From Aliivibrio sp. (GTDB taxonomy: Bacteria; Pseudomonadota; Gammaproteobacteria; Enterobacterales; Vibrionaceae): DNA of 37,693 bases. Position 1 is the stretch's first letter; every line of letters begins with the position of its first letter. Below are positions 24,550-33,497 of the stretch, in pieces. Location: NCBI GenBank assembly GCA_016764915.1, contig JAESQY010000029.1, forward strand, positions 1-37,693. The letters are read 5' to 3'. A model generated the notes under the pieces. That model did no database searches. It was not told the DNA's origin and worked only from the letters and a program-made list of their open reading frames with translations. Both the position numbers and the translations under genes were made by a program.

Positions 24550-26442
24550 ATGGAAGTCGAACTACTTGAAATTCGGAATTTCATCAGCCAATACTCCCCT
24601 TTTGATCAGTTACCAGAAGAGGCGTTAATCGAAGTCTCTAAGAGTGTCGAAATCTCATACTACCGAGCTGACAGTATGATCATTGAGTTTGGTGATAAAA
24701 TACACGATCTCTTTATGATTCGTAGTGGAGTAGTCGAGATATATCGCCGTACTGGTGAGCTGTATAATCGGCTTGATCAAGGTGGTTTATTTGGACAAAT
24801 GGGCTTATTAACCAATAACAAAGTTCGCTTTCCAGCAAAATCGGTTAAAGATACCCTTCTATACTGTATTCCTGAGAATATTTTCGAAGAATTTTGTGAG
24901 CGATATGAAACCTTTGCTGATTTTGTCGAGGTGGAAGGCAGTATTCGCTTGCAGCAAGCCGTAGAAGATAACAGTGATGATGCAAACTCATTGACGACAT
25001 CAAAAGTAAAAACGTTACTCAGCAGAGAACCAGTGATGGTGCCTACCACCACTACTATTCAGAACGTGGCTAAAATCATGTCTGAAGAAAATGTCTCTGC
25101 TGCGCTTATCAGTGATCCGACGCAAACCGATGAAGGTGGAAATAGCTTTGTTGGCATCATTACTGAGCGCGACCTCTGTGCAAAAGTGATTGCTCAAGGC
25201 TTGGATGTTGATATCGAAGTTTCTGAAGTTATGTCCACCGAACTCATCTCACTTGATCACAACGCCTATATTTTTGAAGCCATGTTATTGATGCTTCGCT
25301 ATAACGTTCATCACCTACCGATTCTCAAAAATAAACAACCGATAGGTTTAATTGAAGTCACTGACATCATTCGTTATGAGTCACAAAACAGCTTGCTGTT
25401 TGTTAGCAGTATTTTTCAGCAAAACAGTATAGAAGACTTAATTATTCTGTCAGAACAGCTCAAAGACTGTTTTGTTCGTATGGTCAATGAAGACGCCAAT
25501 TCGCACATGGTGGGCCGAGCAATGTCTGAAATTGGACGCAGTTATAAACAGCGTTTGTTGGAATTAGCAGAAGAGAAATTGGGACCATCACCTATTCCCT
25601 ACTGCTTCTTAGCGCTTGGCTCTATGGCACGTGATGAGCAGCTTATCGTCACCGACCAAGATAATGCGATCATTCTAGATAATGAGTACCAAGAAGCACT
25701 GCACGGTGAATATTTTAAAGATTTGGCCAATTATGTTTGCGATGGTTTGGCCGCTTGTGGTTATACCTATTGCTCTGGCGACATCATGGCGACCAATCCA
25801 GAATATAGAAAAACGCAATCTCAATGGGAAGCGTGTTTTTCTGACTGGATTGATAATCCAAATCCACAAGCTCTGCTGAATTGTTCTATCTTTTTCGATC
25901 TATATGGTGTCTATGGCAGACCTAAATGGGCTGAACAGTTAAACGCTTTTATTCTAAGAAAAGCCAAAAAGAACAACCGCTTCTTAGCCTGCCTTGCTAG
26001 AAATGCATTAAACCGCACGCCACCGCTTGGATTTTTTAAAGACTTTGTGATGGAAAAAGATGGACGACATAATAACTCCATCAATTTGAAACGACGGGGG
26101 ACGGCACCTTTAGCCGATCTCATACGTGTGCACGCGCTTGCTATCGGTTCTCAATCTCAAAACTCCTTTGATCGATTAGAGGACATCATCGAAGCCGGGA
26201 TTTTACCCTCATCAAAAGGAAAAGATCTGCACCATGCGATGGAATTAATCTCTTTGGTTCGCATTCGCCATCAAGCATTAGATATTGAGTCAGAACAAGA
26301 GCCCGATAACAATATCGAACCTGAGAATATGTCGGATTTTGAAAGACGTAACCTAAAAGATGCTTTTTTGGTATTAAGCAGTGCACAAAATTTTCTCAAG
26401 TTTCGATACAGTGCTAACAGCATGCAGGCAAATAATGCGTGA
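24550..26442 (+). CDS. cNMP-binding / CBS / DUF294 nucleotidyltransferase protein
   Basis: This 630-aa soluble multidomain protein starts with a cyclic-nucleotide-binding-like beta-roll (about 15-135, ESVEISYYRADSMIIEFGD type pattern). A pair of CBS domains follows (about 155-285; GIITERDLCAKV, YNVHHLPIL), which usually bind adenine nucleotides. Next is a DUF294 nucleotidyltransferase-like domain with the motif GSMARDEQ starting at 357 and the metal pair DQD at 369-371, and last the helical DUF294 C-terminal domain. The layout suggests nucleotide sensing coupled to a nucleotidyl transfer, in the style of GlnD. No member's reaction is firmly known to me. It overlaps the exonuclease gene by eight bases. 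Confidence 0.9.
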   Translation: MEVELLEIRNFISQYSPFDQLPEEALIEVSKSVEISYYRADSMIIEFGDKIHDLFMIRSGVVEIYRRTGELYNRLDQGGLFGQMGLLTNNKVRFPAKSVKDTLLYCIPENIFEEFCERYETFADFVEVEGSIRLQQAVEDNSDDANSLTTSKVKTLLSREPVMVPTTTTIQNVAKIMSEENVSAALISDPTQTDEGGNSFVGIITERDLCAKVIAQGLDVDIEVSEVMSTELISLDHNAYIFEAMLLMLRYNVHHLPILKNKQPIGLIEVTDIIRYESQNSLLFVSSIFQQNSIEDLIILSEQLKDCFVRMVNEDANSHMVGRAMSEIGRSYKQRLLELAEEKLGPSPIPYCFLALGSMARDEQLIVTDQDNAIILDNEYQEALHGEYFKDLANYVCDGLAACGYTYCSGDIMATNPEYRKTQSQWEACFSDWIDNPNPQALLNCSIFFDLYGVYGRPKWAEQLNAFILRKAKKNNRFLACLARNALNRTPPLGFFKDFVMEKDGRHNNSINLKRRGTAPLADLIRVHALAIGSQSQNSFDRLEDIIEAGILPSSKGKDLHHAMELISLVRIRHQALDIESEQEPDNNIEPENMSDFERRNLKDAFLVLSSAQNFLKFRYSANSMQANNA

Positions 26443-27151
26443 TTTTACTAATCAAGAGGTCTTAAACTGGAAAGCGTTTTTGCAAATCAAAGCGTTAGAA
26501 AGTAAAGACAGTCGTTTGACGAATTTTTATAATACCAGCACTTATCACGGCGAAACCAAACTCAGAGATATCGAATTTGTTGCTTTGGATTTTGAAACCA
26601 CGGGACTGGATGCTAATCAAAACAGCATCATAAGTATTGGATTGGTTCCTTTTACTCTCAAGCGAATTACATGCAGAGAGGCAAAACACTGGTTTGTCAC
26701 ACCGGAAGATAAACTCCAAGAAGATTCAATCATCATTCATGGAATTACCCACTCAGATCTAAAAGGGGCACCCGCCCTGATACGAATATTAGAACAGTTA
26801 TTAGATGAACTGGCTGGAAAGATTGTGGTTGTGCATTATCGAAGAATCGAGCGTGATTTTTTTGATGCTGCGCTTCGCAGTTTGATCAACGAAGGCATTG
26901 TTTTCCCCATTATAGATACTATGCAAATTGAGGCAGACATTCAGCAAGCTCGGCCAAAAAGCATCATAGATTGGTTTAAAAACAGACGTCCTGAATCGAT
27001 TCGCCTTGCTAACAGCCGTACACGTTATAATCTACCCATCTATCCGCCGCACGATGCGCTAACCGATGCCATTGCGACTGCTGAGTTACTGCAAGCGCAA
27101 ATTCACCACCACTTCAGCCCTGATACGCCTATCAAGAAGCTCTGGTTATAG
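26435..27151 (+). CDS. DEDDh 3'-5' exonuclease (DnaQ/PolC-epsilon-like)
   Basis: This 238-aa exonuclease of the DnaQ superfamily resembles the proofreading subunit of DNA polymerase III but has its own N-terminal extension of about 45 residues. Motifs in order are FVALDFETTGLD (Exo I, Asp and Glu), VVVHYRRIERDFFDAAL (Exo II region, Asp) and PHDALTDAIATAELL (Exo III, His and Asp). I start at ATG 26435, with an AGG ribosome site and an eight-base overlap with the upstream gene; an upstream in-frame start would lie deep inside that gene. The pairing with the cNMP/CBS/DUF294 protein recurs in gammaproteobacteria as I recall it, so the two probably work together. The substrate, DNA or RNA, is unknown. 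Confidence 0.9.
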   Translation: MRDFTNQEVLNWKAFLQIKALESKDSRLTNFYNTSTYHGETKLRDIEFVALDFETTGLDANQNSIISIGLVPFTLKRITCREAKHWFVTPEDKLQEDSIIIHGITHSDLKGAPALIRILEQLLDELAGKIVVVHYRRIERDFFDAALRSLINEGIVFPIIDTMQIEADIQQARPKSIIDWFKNRRPESIRLANSRTRYNLPIYPPHDALTDAIATAELLQAQIHHHFSPDTPIKKLWL

Positions 27152-27176
27152 CTTTATTAATAAGTATTGGCACTAA

Positions 27177-27214
27177 AAAAGCCGAGTGACTCTTCATCAC
27201 TCGGCTTTTATTCT
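27177..27214. terminator. Bidirectional terminator between exonuclease and BCCT genes
   Basis: AAAAGCCGAGTGA (27177-27189) pairs with TCACTCGGCTTTT (27197-27209) around a 7-base loop, with A and T runs on the two sides. It serves both converging genes. Confidence 0.95.
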
Positions 27215-27232
27215 TTTTATTGGTTCAACAGA

Positions 27233-28810
27233 TTAACGAATGCGTTTCTCTGTTCTTAGTCCCAATATCAAACTGACACACATCACCAACAGAATAATGG
27301 TGAACGGTAGTGCTGTCGAAATCGCCCCCGCTTGTAAGGCTTCAATGGCTTCGGTGCCACCAACCCAAACAAGAGCAGCCGCAATCGCACCTTCAGTCAA
27401 TGCCCAGAATACTCGCTGAGGAACTGGCGCATCCACTTTGCCACCTGATGTGATGCTATCAATAACCAGCGAACCAGAATCTGATGAGGTCACAAAGAAG
27501 ACCAATACTAGCACAACAGCAAGTAGAGATAACATGTTGCCCATTGGTAATGCATCAAACATTTGAAACATCGCCAGCGGAACTTCTGTTAGCCCTTGTT
27601 CGCCTAACGTCCCAACCTTATTAACGATCTGATTGATAGCAACGCCACCAAATACTGACATCCAAAGCGTAGTAACAACGGTTGGTACAATCAAAACAGC
27701 GATAATAAATTCACGGATAGTTCGGCCACGTGAGATACGCGCAATGAACATGCCGACAAAAGGAGACCATGAGATCCACCAGGCCCAATAGAAAACAGTC
27801 CAACCATGCATCCAAGCTTGATCTTCACGACCAATTGGGTTGCTCAGTGGAATGATATTTTCAATATAACCCATCACCGTTATAGGAATAGTGCCCATGG
27901 AGACCGCAAAAGTAACCAAAGCAACAAACACAATTAAAGCAAGCGCTAACAGCATATTGACATTACTGATGATTTTTACACCACCATCAATACCACGTAC
28001 CACTGAAATAACCGCCAATAGCGTCACCACAAAGATGATGATGATTTGTAGCATTAAGCTGTTTTCGATACCAAATACATGATGGAATCCACTTGCCGCC
28101 TGTTGTGCACCGAGCCCAAGAGAAGTTGCAAGACCAAACAGAGTGGCAAGCACCGCTAAAATGTCAACCACATGACCAGGCCAACCCCAAGTACGGTCGC
28201 CCAAGATTGGGTAAAAAACCGAACGCATAGAGAGTGGTAAGCCCTTATTGTAAGCAAAAAATGCTAACGACAGAGCCACTACACCGTAAATCGCCCAGGG
28301 ATGAAGTCCCCAATGGAACATGGTCGCACCAAGTGCAAGTTTGGCCGCTTCTGGTGTGTTCGCAGTGACATTAAGTGGCGTTTCATACCATCCGGTAAAG
28401 TAAGCAACCGGCTCTGCAACCCCCCAAAACATCAACCCAATACCCATGCCTGCCGCAAATAGCATGGCTATCCATGACATCATCGAATAATCGGTTTTTG
28501 CTTCATCGCCACCTAAACGGATTTTTCCATATGGCGACACAATCAGTGCCAAACAAAAAACTACAAAAATATTGGCAGACCACATGAATAGGCCATCAAA
28601 AGCCCCTATGATTTGCCACTTTATTCCGTCCAATACGGACTTGGATGTTTCCGGCTCAACCAGCAAAATAGCAATTAAGAAGAGTCCAATTAAGGAAGCG
28701 CTGATCCCAAAAACAGGGTTATGTACATCAAAGCCCCACTTTTGAATATTATCTTGTCCAACTGTGTAATCGGTATTATCAATACTGTATTTATCTTTTC
28801 TGGTATCCAT
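27233..28810 (-). CDS. BCCT-family betaine/choline/carnitine transporter
   Basis: This 525-aa inner-membrane secondary transporter of the betaine-choline-carnitine family has twelve predicted helices. The glycine-rich ion-site segment AAGMGIGLMFWGVAEP (about 115-130) is of the Na+-coupled BetP type rather than the proton-coupled BetT type. The signature helix WAWWISWSPFVGMFIARISRGRT follows at about 340. Short N- and C-terminal tails suggest it is not an elaborate osmosensor. The start has a GAGG ribosome site. In a marine bacterium the likely role is uptake of compatible solutes such as glycine betaine. The divergent AEC transporter gives no further hint. Confidence 0.95.
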   Translation of the reverse strand: MDTRKDKYSIDNTDYTVGQDNIQKWGFDVHNPVFGISASLIGLFLIAILLVEPETSKSVLDGIKWQIIGAFDGLFMWSANIFVVFCLALIVSPYGKIRLGGDEAKTDYSMMSWIAMLFAAGMGIGLMFWGVAEPVAYFTGWYETPLNVTANTPEAAKLALGATMFHWGLHPWAIYGVVALSLAFFAYNKGLPLSMRSVFYPILGDRTWGWPGHVVDILAVLATLFGLATSLGLGAQQAASGFHHVFGIENSLMLQIIIIFVVTLLAVISVVRGIDGGVKIISNVNMLLALALIVFVALVTFAVSMGTIPITVMGYIENIIPLSNPIGREDQAWMHGWTVFYWAWWISWSPFVGMFIARISRGRTIREFIIAVLIVPTVVTTLWMSVFGGVAINQIVNKVGTLGEQGLTEVPLAMFQMFDALPMGNMLSLLAVVLVLVFFVTSSDSGSLVIDSITSGGKVDAPVPQRVFWALTEGAIAAALVWVGGTEAIEALQAGAISTALPFTIILLVMCVSLILGLRTEKRIR

Positions 28811-28988
28811 TGGTCCTCATTTAGAACAATTTTCATTCAATTTTGTAAATTTATTTTATGTTACTTTAATAGGGTATCACTTATAGATAATAAATTCAGA
28901 CAGAGTGAGCTTTAGAAATAATAGCCTTAAAATCACACAAATGATGTATAAGTAGTGTTTATCTCGTTTGATTAGGGTTATTTAAATT

Positions 28989-29942
28989 TTGAGTTTATCT
29001 GAACAGCTTCTATTCTCTGCTTCTATTACTGGACCTATCTGTTTAATGCTCTGTTTAGGTGTGGTGTTAAAACGTATTAATTTGATTAATGAAAACTTCA
29101 TTGATGTCGCCTCAAAGTTGGTGTTTCAAGTCTCTCTTCCTGCCATGCTGTTTTTAAGCATTATTCAATCTGAACAGAGTTTTTCTAGTAGCGCTACGCT
29201 TATACTTTATGGTGTGATTGCCAACTTTCTTTTCTTTATATTTACCCTGCTATCGACCAAAGCAGCGTTTAAAAATAGTGTTAACAATGGCGTTATTTTA
29301 CAAGGGGGTTTTCGTTCAAATACTGCGGTTATCGCCTTAGCGTACATGGCGAATGCTTATGGCGACCAAGGGGTGGCTTTAGCCGCGATTTATGTGGCCT
29401 CGACAACATTGCTTTATAACGTACAAGCCGTCATCGCGCTCACCCCCAAGGACTCTGCCAGTGAGGTGAATACCTTTGCGTTGATCTTGAAAACCTTAAC
29501 CAAAAACCCATTGATTATCTCAATTATGTGTGGGGTAGTTGTCTACTCGCTCTCCATACCCATTCCGACTATGGTGGTGGACGCAGGACAGTATTTTGCC
29601 AACATGACTCTGCCTCTTGCGCTGCTTTGCACCGGAGGTTCACTCAACATTAACTCTTTAAAAGAGGAAAAAGCGCCGACTTGGTTTGCTGCCGCGTTTA
29701 AGCTGATTCTTTGTCCACTGCTGATCACCGTCGGCGCGCTGTTGTTTGGTTTCAGAGGAATGGAGTTGGGTTTGATCTTTTTCATGAGCGCAGCACCAAC
29801 CGCTGCAGCGAGTTATGTGATGGCAAGGGCTATGGGTGGCAATTCTGTGTTAGCAGCCAACATCATAGCATTGACAACGATTGCCTCTTTAGTCACCTGC
29901 ACTTTAGGGCTATTTATACTTACTTATTTTTCTCTTATTTAA
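28989..29942 (+). CDS. AEC-family transporter (auxin efflux carrier family)
   Basis: This 317-aa membrane protein has ten hydrophobic segments in two five-helix halves, typical of the AEC family (malonate, malate or similar permeases). Characteristic stretches are the N-terminal ICLMLCLGVVLKRINLINENF, GGFRSNTAVIALAYM near the first half's crossover, and LLCTGGSLN with SAAPTAAASYVMARAMGGN in the second half. The start is TTG 28989, as no ATG lies near the family N-terminus. An AGGG about 11 bases upstream is the only ribosome site candidate. The substrate is unknown. The gene is divergent from the BCCT gene and probably monocistronic. Confidence 0.9.
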   Translation: MSLSEQLLFSASITGPICLMLCLGVVLKRINLINENFIDVASKLVFQVSLPAMLFLSIIQSEQSFSSSATLILYGVIANFLFFIFTLLSTKAAFKNSVNNGVILQGGFRSNTAVIALAYMANAYGDQGVALAAIYVASTTLLYNVQAVIALTPKDSASEVNTFALILKTLTKNPLIISIMCGVVVYSLSIPIPTMVVDAGQYFANMTLPLALLCTGGSLNINSLKEEKAPTWFAAAFKLILCPLLITVGALLFGFRGMELGLIFFMSAAPTAAASYVMARAMGGNSVLAANIIALTTIASLVTCTLGLFILTYFSLI

Positions 29943-29950
29943 TTTTAAAA

Positions 29951-29979
29951 CATAAAAAAAGGCCAAGGCAGACTTGGCC
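29951..29979 (-). terminator. Terminator-like hairpin oriented for the minus strand
   Basis: GGCCAAG (29961-29967) pairs with CTTGGCC (29973-29979). The run of seven A (29954-29960) lies on the left, so a T tract would follow only on a minus-strand transcript. On the plus strand it ends the AEC gene poorly. No minus-strand gene precedes it. Confidence 0.55.
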
Positions 29980-30137
29980 AAACGCGATAACGGCATATAA
30001 CAGATCGTCACAAATAAACCCGAACAGTTGTTATTATTATCTTTTCCATAATAGAAAACAGTCATTGCATTAATTTCACTCGTCGAAATGAGTCAGATTG
30101 GCTTATGATTAGTCCATATAAAAAATAGGGATTAATC

Positions 30138-31661
30138 ATGAGCCAAGATCGCTTCTACAACATCATCACAGACAATCAATTAAGTGCTAAACAAAAATCT
30201 CAATACTTAGCCCTTGAAGCAGAGGCAAGTCTCCCATATCTTGATATTGACCCCATGACTCAACAAGCCATTGATGACGGCATTTTGTGTGACATGTTTG
30301 AAGGTCATGCCCCGTTTAAGCCGCGTTATGTACTGCCCGATTACGCCAAGTTTTTAGCGCAAGGTTCTGAGTATCTCGAACTTGACCCTGCAACCAACTT
30401 TGATGAAGCGTTAAACCTACTGACCATTCTCTATCATCACGTACCGTCTGTGACCTCGATTCCTGTTTACTTAGGCCAACTCGATACGGTGCTAATGCCG
30501 TATGTTGGCGAGTTGACTGATCAACAGATTTATCAAAAATTGAAACTGTTTTGGATCATGCTCGATCGCACGTTGCCTGATGCTTTTATGCACGTCAACA
30601 TTGGTCCAAGCGACAACATTATCTGCCGCACTATTTTGCGAGTGGATGCAGAGCTTAAGCAGATCGCCCCCAATTTAACTTTTATGTACGATGCAGATGT
30701 CACCCCTGATGATCTGCTGCGCCAAGCAACAAAGAATATCTGTGAATGCAGTAAACCGCATATTGCTAATTATCCGATTCATGCTAAAGCCTATGATCAC
30801 AGTGGCTTTGGTATCGTAAGCTGCTACAACTCACTGCCTCTCGCGGGTGGTTCTAATACTCTAGTCCGCATGAATTTAAAAGAAGTGGCTAAAAAAGCCA
30901 AAAATAGTGCGGACTTTGTTAATAACGTGCTCCCTAATTACTGCAACGTTATGTTTGGCTTCATGGACATTCGAAGTGCATTTTTGCATGAGAAATCCAA
31001 TTTCTTTACTGGCTTTTTAACCCAAGAGGGACTGATTTACGAAGATAGATTCGCACCCATGTTTGGTATTTACGGCATGGCTGAAGCCGTCAATATATTG
31101 ATGGAAAAACAGAACATCAACGCCAAATATGGTCACGATGATGCTGCCAATAAATTGGGGCATAACATCTCCAAACAACTGTCCGAAATTGTCGCTTCAA
31201 CGAAAGTAAAATACGGTTATCGTGGCAGAGCGTTGCTGCATGCGCAGGGCGGGATTAGCTTAGATAAAGAGGTGACACCCGGCGTTCGTATTCCTTATGG
31301 CACGGAGCCGGATCCGGTGACTTATGTTCAAGCCACAGCTGCTCACCACCAATACTATACCTCTGGCATCAGTGACATTTTAACCATCGATGAAACGGTC
31401 AAATCCAACCCTGAAGCGATGTTCAATCTAGCAAAAGGCGCACTACAGTTAGGCTATCGTGAGTTTACCGCTAACGTCGCTTCAAACGATTTAGTTCGAG
31501 TTACTGGTTACATGGTGAAACTCTCTGACATTGCCAAATTTGATGAGCAAGGATCGAGAACCAACACCACCTTTTTAGGCACAGAAGCGAGTAAAAACAC
31601 CGGTATCCTCGATAGAAAACCGCGTGTGATTGCTCTTGAAACATCACCTATTTGCCAGTAG
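30138..31661 (+). CDS. yjjI: YjjI-family glycyl radical enzyme
   Basis: This 507-aa member of the pyruvate formate-lyase/glycyl radical superfamily is expected to act only without oxygen. The glycyl radical loop is RVTGYMV with the radical on Gly457. The active-site cysteine is Cys229 in IVSCYNSLP; a single Cys, not the CC pair of pyruvate formate-lyase, is visible there. Neither formate-lyase nor diol-dehydratase signatures fit, and the length and sequence match the YjjI group, whose reaction is unknown to me. The start has an AGGGA ribosome site, and the stop abuts the ATG of its activase with no gap. No clear FNR site was found upstream. Confidence 0.93.
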   Translation: MSQDRFYNIITDNQLSAKQKSQYLALEAEASLPYLDIDPMTQQAIDDGILCDMFEGHAPFKPRYVLPDYAKFLAQGSEYLELDPATNFDEALNLLTILYHHVPSVTSIPVYLGQLDTVLMPYVGELTDQQIYQKLKLFWIMLDRTLPDAFMHVNIGPSDNIICRTILRVDAELKQIAPNLTFMYDADVTPDDLLRQATKNICECSKPHIANYPIHAKAYDHSGFGIVSCYNSLPLAGGSNTLVRMNLKEVAKKAKNSADFVNNVLPNYCNVMFGFMDIRSAFLHEKSNFFTGFLTQEGLIYEDRFAPMFGIYGMAEAVNILMEKQNINAKYGHDDAANKLGHNISKQLSEIVASTKVKYGYRGRALLHAQGGISLDKEVTPGVRIPYGTEPDPVTYVQATAAHHQYYTSGISDILTIDETVKSNPEAMFNLAKGALQLGYREFTANVASNDLVRVTGYMVKLSDIAKFDEQGSRTNTTFLGTEASKNTGILDRKPRVIALETSPICQ

Positions 31662-32537
31662 ATGTCTATTGAGTCAAACAAAACCGCGTTGGTCAGTAAA
31701 ATATTGACCTTCTCTTGTGTCGATGGACCTGGAAATCGGTTAGTGCTGTTTTTACAAGGCTGTAACTACAACTGCATCACTTGCCACAATCCACAAACCA
31801 TCAATCACTGCAACCATTGCGGTGATTGTGTGGCACCCTGTCCTGCGAATGCCCTCAGCATGATTGATAACAAGATAGTCTGGGATGCAGCTCTGTGCAC
31901 TCAATGCGACAAGTGCTTGGGTGTCTGTCCCTCTAAATCTAGCCCTAAAATCACCCGATACACAGTGCAACAGCTGCTCGATTTAATCACTTTACATCAG
32001 CCATTTTTAAGTGGTATCACCATCTCTGGCGGCGAAGCGACACTGCAACTGCCCTTTATTATCGATCTGTTTAAAGCGATTAAAAACGCTGAGAACTTAA
32101 AGCACTTGAGCTGTTTTATTGATAGCAATGGTAGCTTATCGCAACAGGGTTGGCAGCGCGTATTGCCCTATCTAGATGGCGCGATGATTGATCTGAAAGC
32201 GTGGCAGAAAGAGACGCACCAATGGCTGGTAGGCAAAGAGAACCATCGAGTATTTCGCTCTATTGAACAATTAGCCAAACACAACAAACTGTATGAAGTA
32301 CGCCTGCTCTATATCCCAGAAAAAACGGACCTACTGCAAGAGGTAGATGCCGTTGCGGACTATTTGGCAGCCCTGCCCAGTGATATTAAGATCCGTCTCA
32401 ATGCCTTTCAACACCATGGAGTGGTCGGTGAGGCGCTATCGTGGGACAAATGCAGTAAGCAGCAGATGGAGCAATTGCGCGGTAAGTTGGTCAGTCGTTT
32501 AGGTCGCGAGGTCATCACCCCTTCTGTTTATACCTAG
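31662..32537 (+). CDS. yjjW: YjjW-family glycyl radical enzyme activase (radical SAM)
   Basis: This 291-aa radical-SAM activating enzyme installs the glycyl radical on YjjI. The SAM-cluster motif is CNYNCITC (Cys-x3-Cys-x2-Cys), preceded by VDGPGNRLVLFLQGC. Between this and the core barrel lies an insert with two 4Fe-4S ferredoxin-type motifs (CNHCGDCVAPCP and CTQCDKCLGVCP). TISGGEATLQ is the SAM-binding GGE motif. Its start codon follows the yjjI stop directly. The last four bases overlap the end of the converging LysR gene, with CTAG forming both stop codons. The enzyme is oxygen-sensitive and cytoplasmic. Confidence 0.93.
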   Translation: MSIESNKTALVSKILTFSCVDGPGNRLVLFLQGCNYNCITCHNPQTINHCNHCGDCVAPCPANALSMIDNKIVWDAALCTQCDKCLGVCPSKSSPKITRYTVQQLLDLITLHQPFLSGITISGGEATLQLPFIIDLFKAIKNAENLKHLSCFIDSNGSLSQQGWQRVLPYLDGAMIDLKAWQKETHQWLVGKENHRVFRSIEQLAKHNKLYEVRLLYIPEKTDLLQEVDAVADYLAALPSDIKIRLNAFQHHGVVGEALSWDKCSKQQMEQLRGKLVSRLGREVITPSVYT

Positions 32538-33463
32538 TGATTAGCTACACTTAGCTTCTGCTTAACCGTATTCAGCAACCAACTTAGCGCTTGTTCATTC
32601 AAGCTCAATCGATTACACACCATGCTGTAGGCCACTTGTCCATAATCGAAAGGCAGCGGTTTCGCGATTAAATCTTGCGCCTGCTTGGCCACTTCAAACC
32701 ACTTCTTTGAGCAAGTAAATAGAAAATCTGAATGTTCACAAATAGTCGCAGCACTGCCAAAATCCGCCACGGTGATCGCTTTATCTCGAGGATTATATTG
32801 CTGCTTTAACGTCTGTTCAAAATAGGGCTGATTCAGCTCTTTATCAATGATACCAATGTGCTTGTAGCTCAAGTAGGACTCAATGGTGAGATCTTGATTT
32901 GCCAGTGGATGATTCGCGGCCATTAAACAGATCATTTCATCTTCAATCACACTCTCCCACACTAGCTGTTTCTCATTGGTTAACGGCTGGCTTTTATCAT
33001 GGGGCAACACAATCACATCTACCTGGCCGCTAAGCAGAGCATCAAATCCGAATTGATCTTTAGAGTGAATTTCGACCTGCGCTTGCGGTGCCTGTTTCGA
33101 CACAATTTGGCTAATGATGGGTGCAAAGATATCGAGGGTACTCTCACGCATGGCAAAGGTAAACGAGCCTGAAAACTCTGCTGGCACGAAGGCTGACTGA
33201 TGTAGAAGTTCATTCATATTGTTGAGAATTGCATGTATGGCTGGGCCAATTTTCACTGCATACGCCGTTGGGATCAGTTGAGTACCATCGCGATAAAATA
33301 ACTCATCACTGAGTAAAATTCGTACTTGGGAGAGGGTTTTACTGACACTGGATGGACTGCTACACAAAATCTCAGCACTTTTGGTCACACTGTGGGTCGA
33401 TAACATCACATGCAGCGTAGTGAGATGTTTAAAGCTGATTCGTGAGAGCTGAATAAGATCCAT
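32534..33463 (-). CDS. LysR-family transcriptional regulator, convergent to yjjW
   Basis: This 309-aa LysR protein has an N-terminal helix-turn-helix (SVTKSAEILCSSPSSVSKTL, about residues 25-44) and a C-terminal effector domain (GSFTFAMRESTLDIFAPII, VDVIVLPHD, MICLMAANHPLA). The reading direction is tail-to-tail with yjjW, with overlapping stops, so it is not in the same transcript but may regulate the glycyl-radical genes. The RES/Xre module starts just upstream on the same strand. The effector and target are unknown. Confidence 0.9.
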   Translation of the reverse strand: MDLIQLSRISFKHLTTLHVMLSTHSVTKSAEILCSSPSSVSKTLSQVRILLSDELFYRDGTQLIPTAYAVKIGPAIHAILNNMNELLHQSAFVPAEFSGSFTFAMRESTLDIFAPIISQIVSKQAPQAQVEIHSKDQFGFDALLSGQVDVIVLPHDKSQPLTNEKQLVWESVIEDEMICLMAANHPLANQDLTIESYLSYKHIGIIDKELNQPYFEQTLKQQYNPRDKAITVADFGSAATICEHSDFLFTCSKKWFEVAKQAQDLIAKPLPFDYGQVAYSMVCNRLSLNEQALSWLLNTVKQKLSVANH

Positions 33464-33497
33464 AATCGTCCATCATATTGACTGTAAAAAGCGTGGA

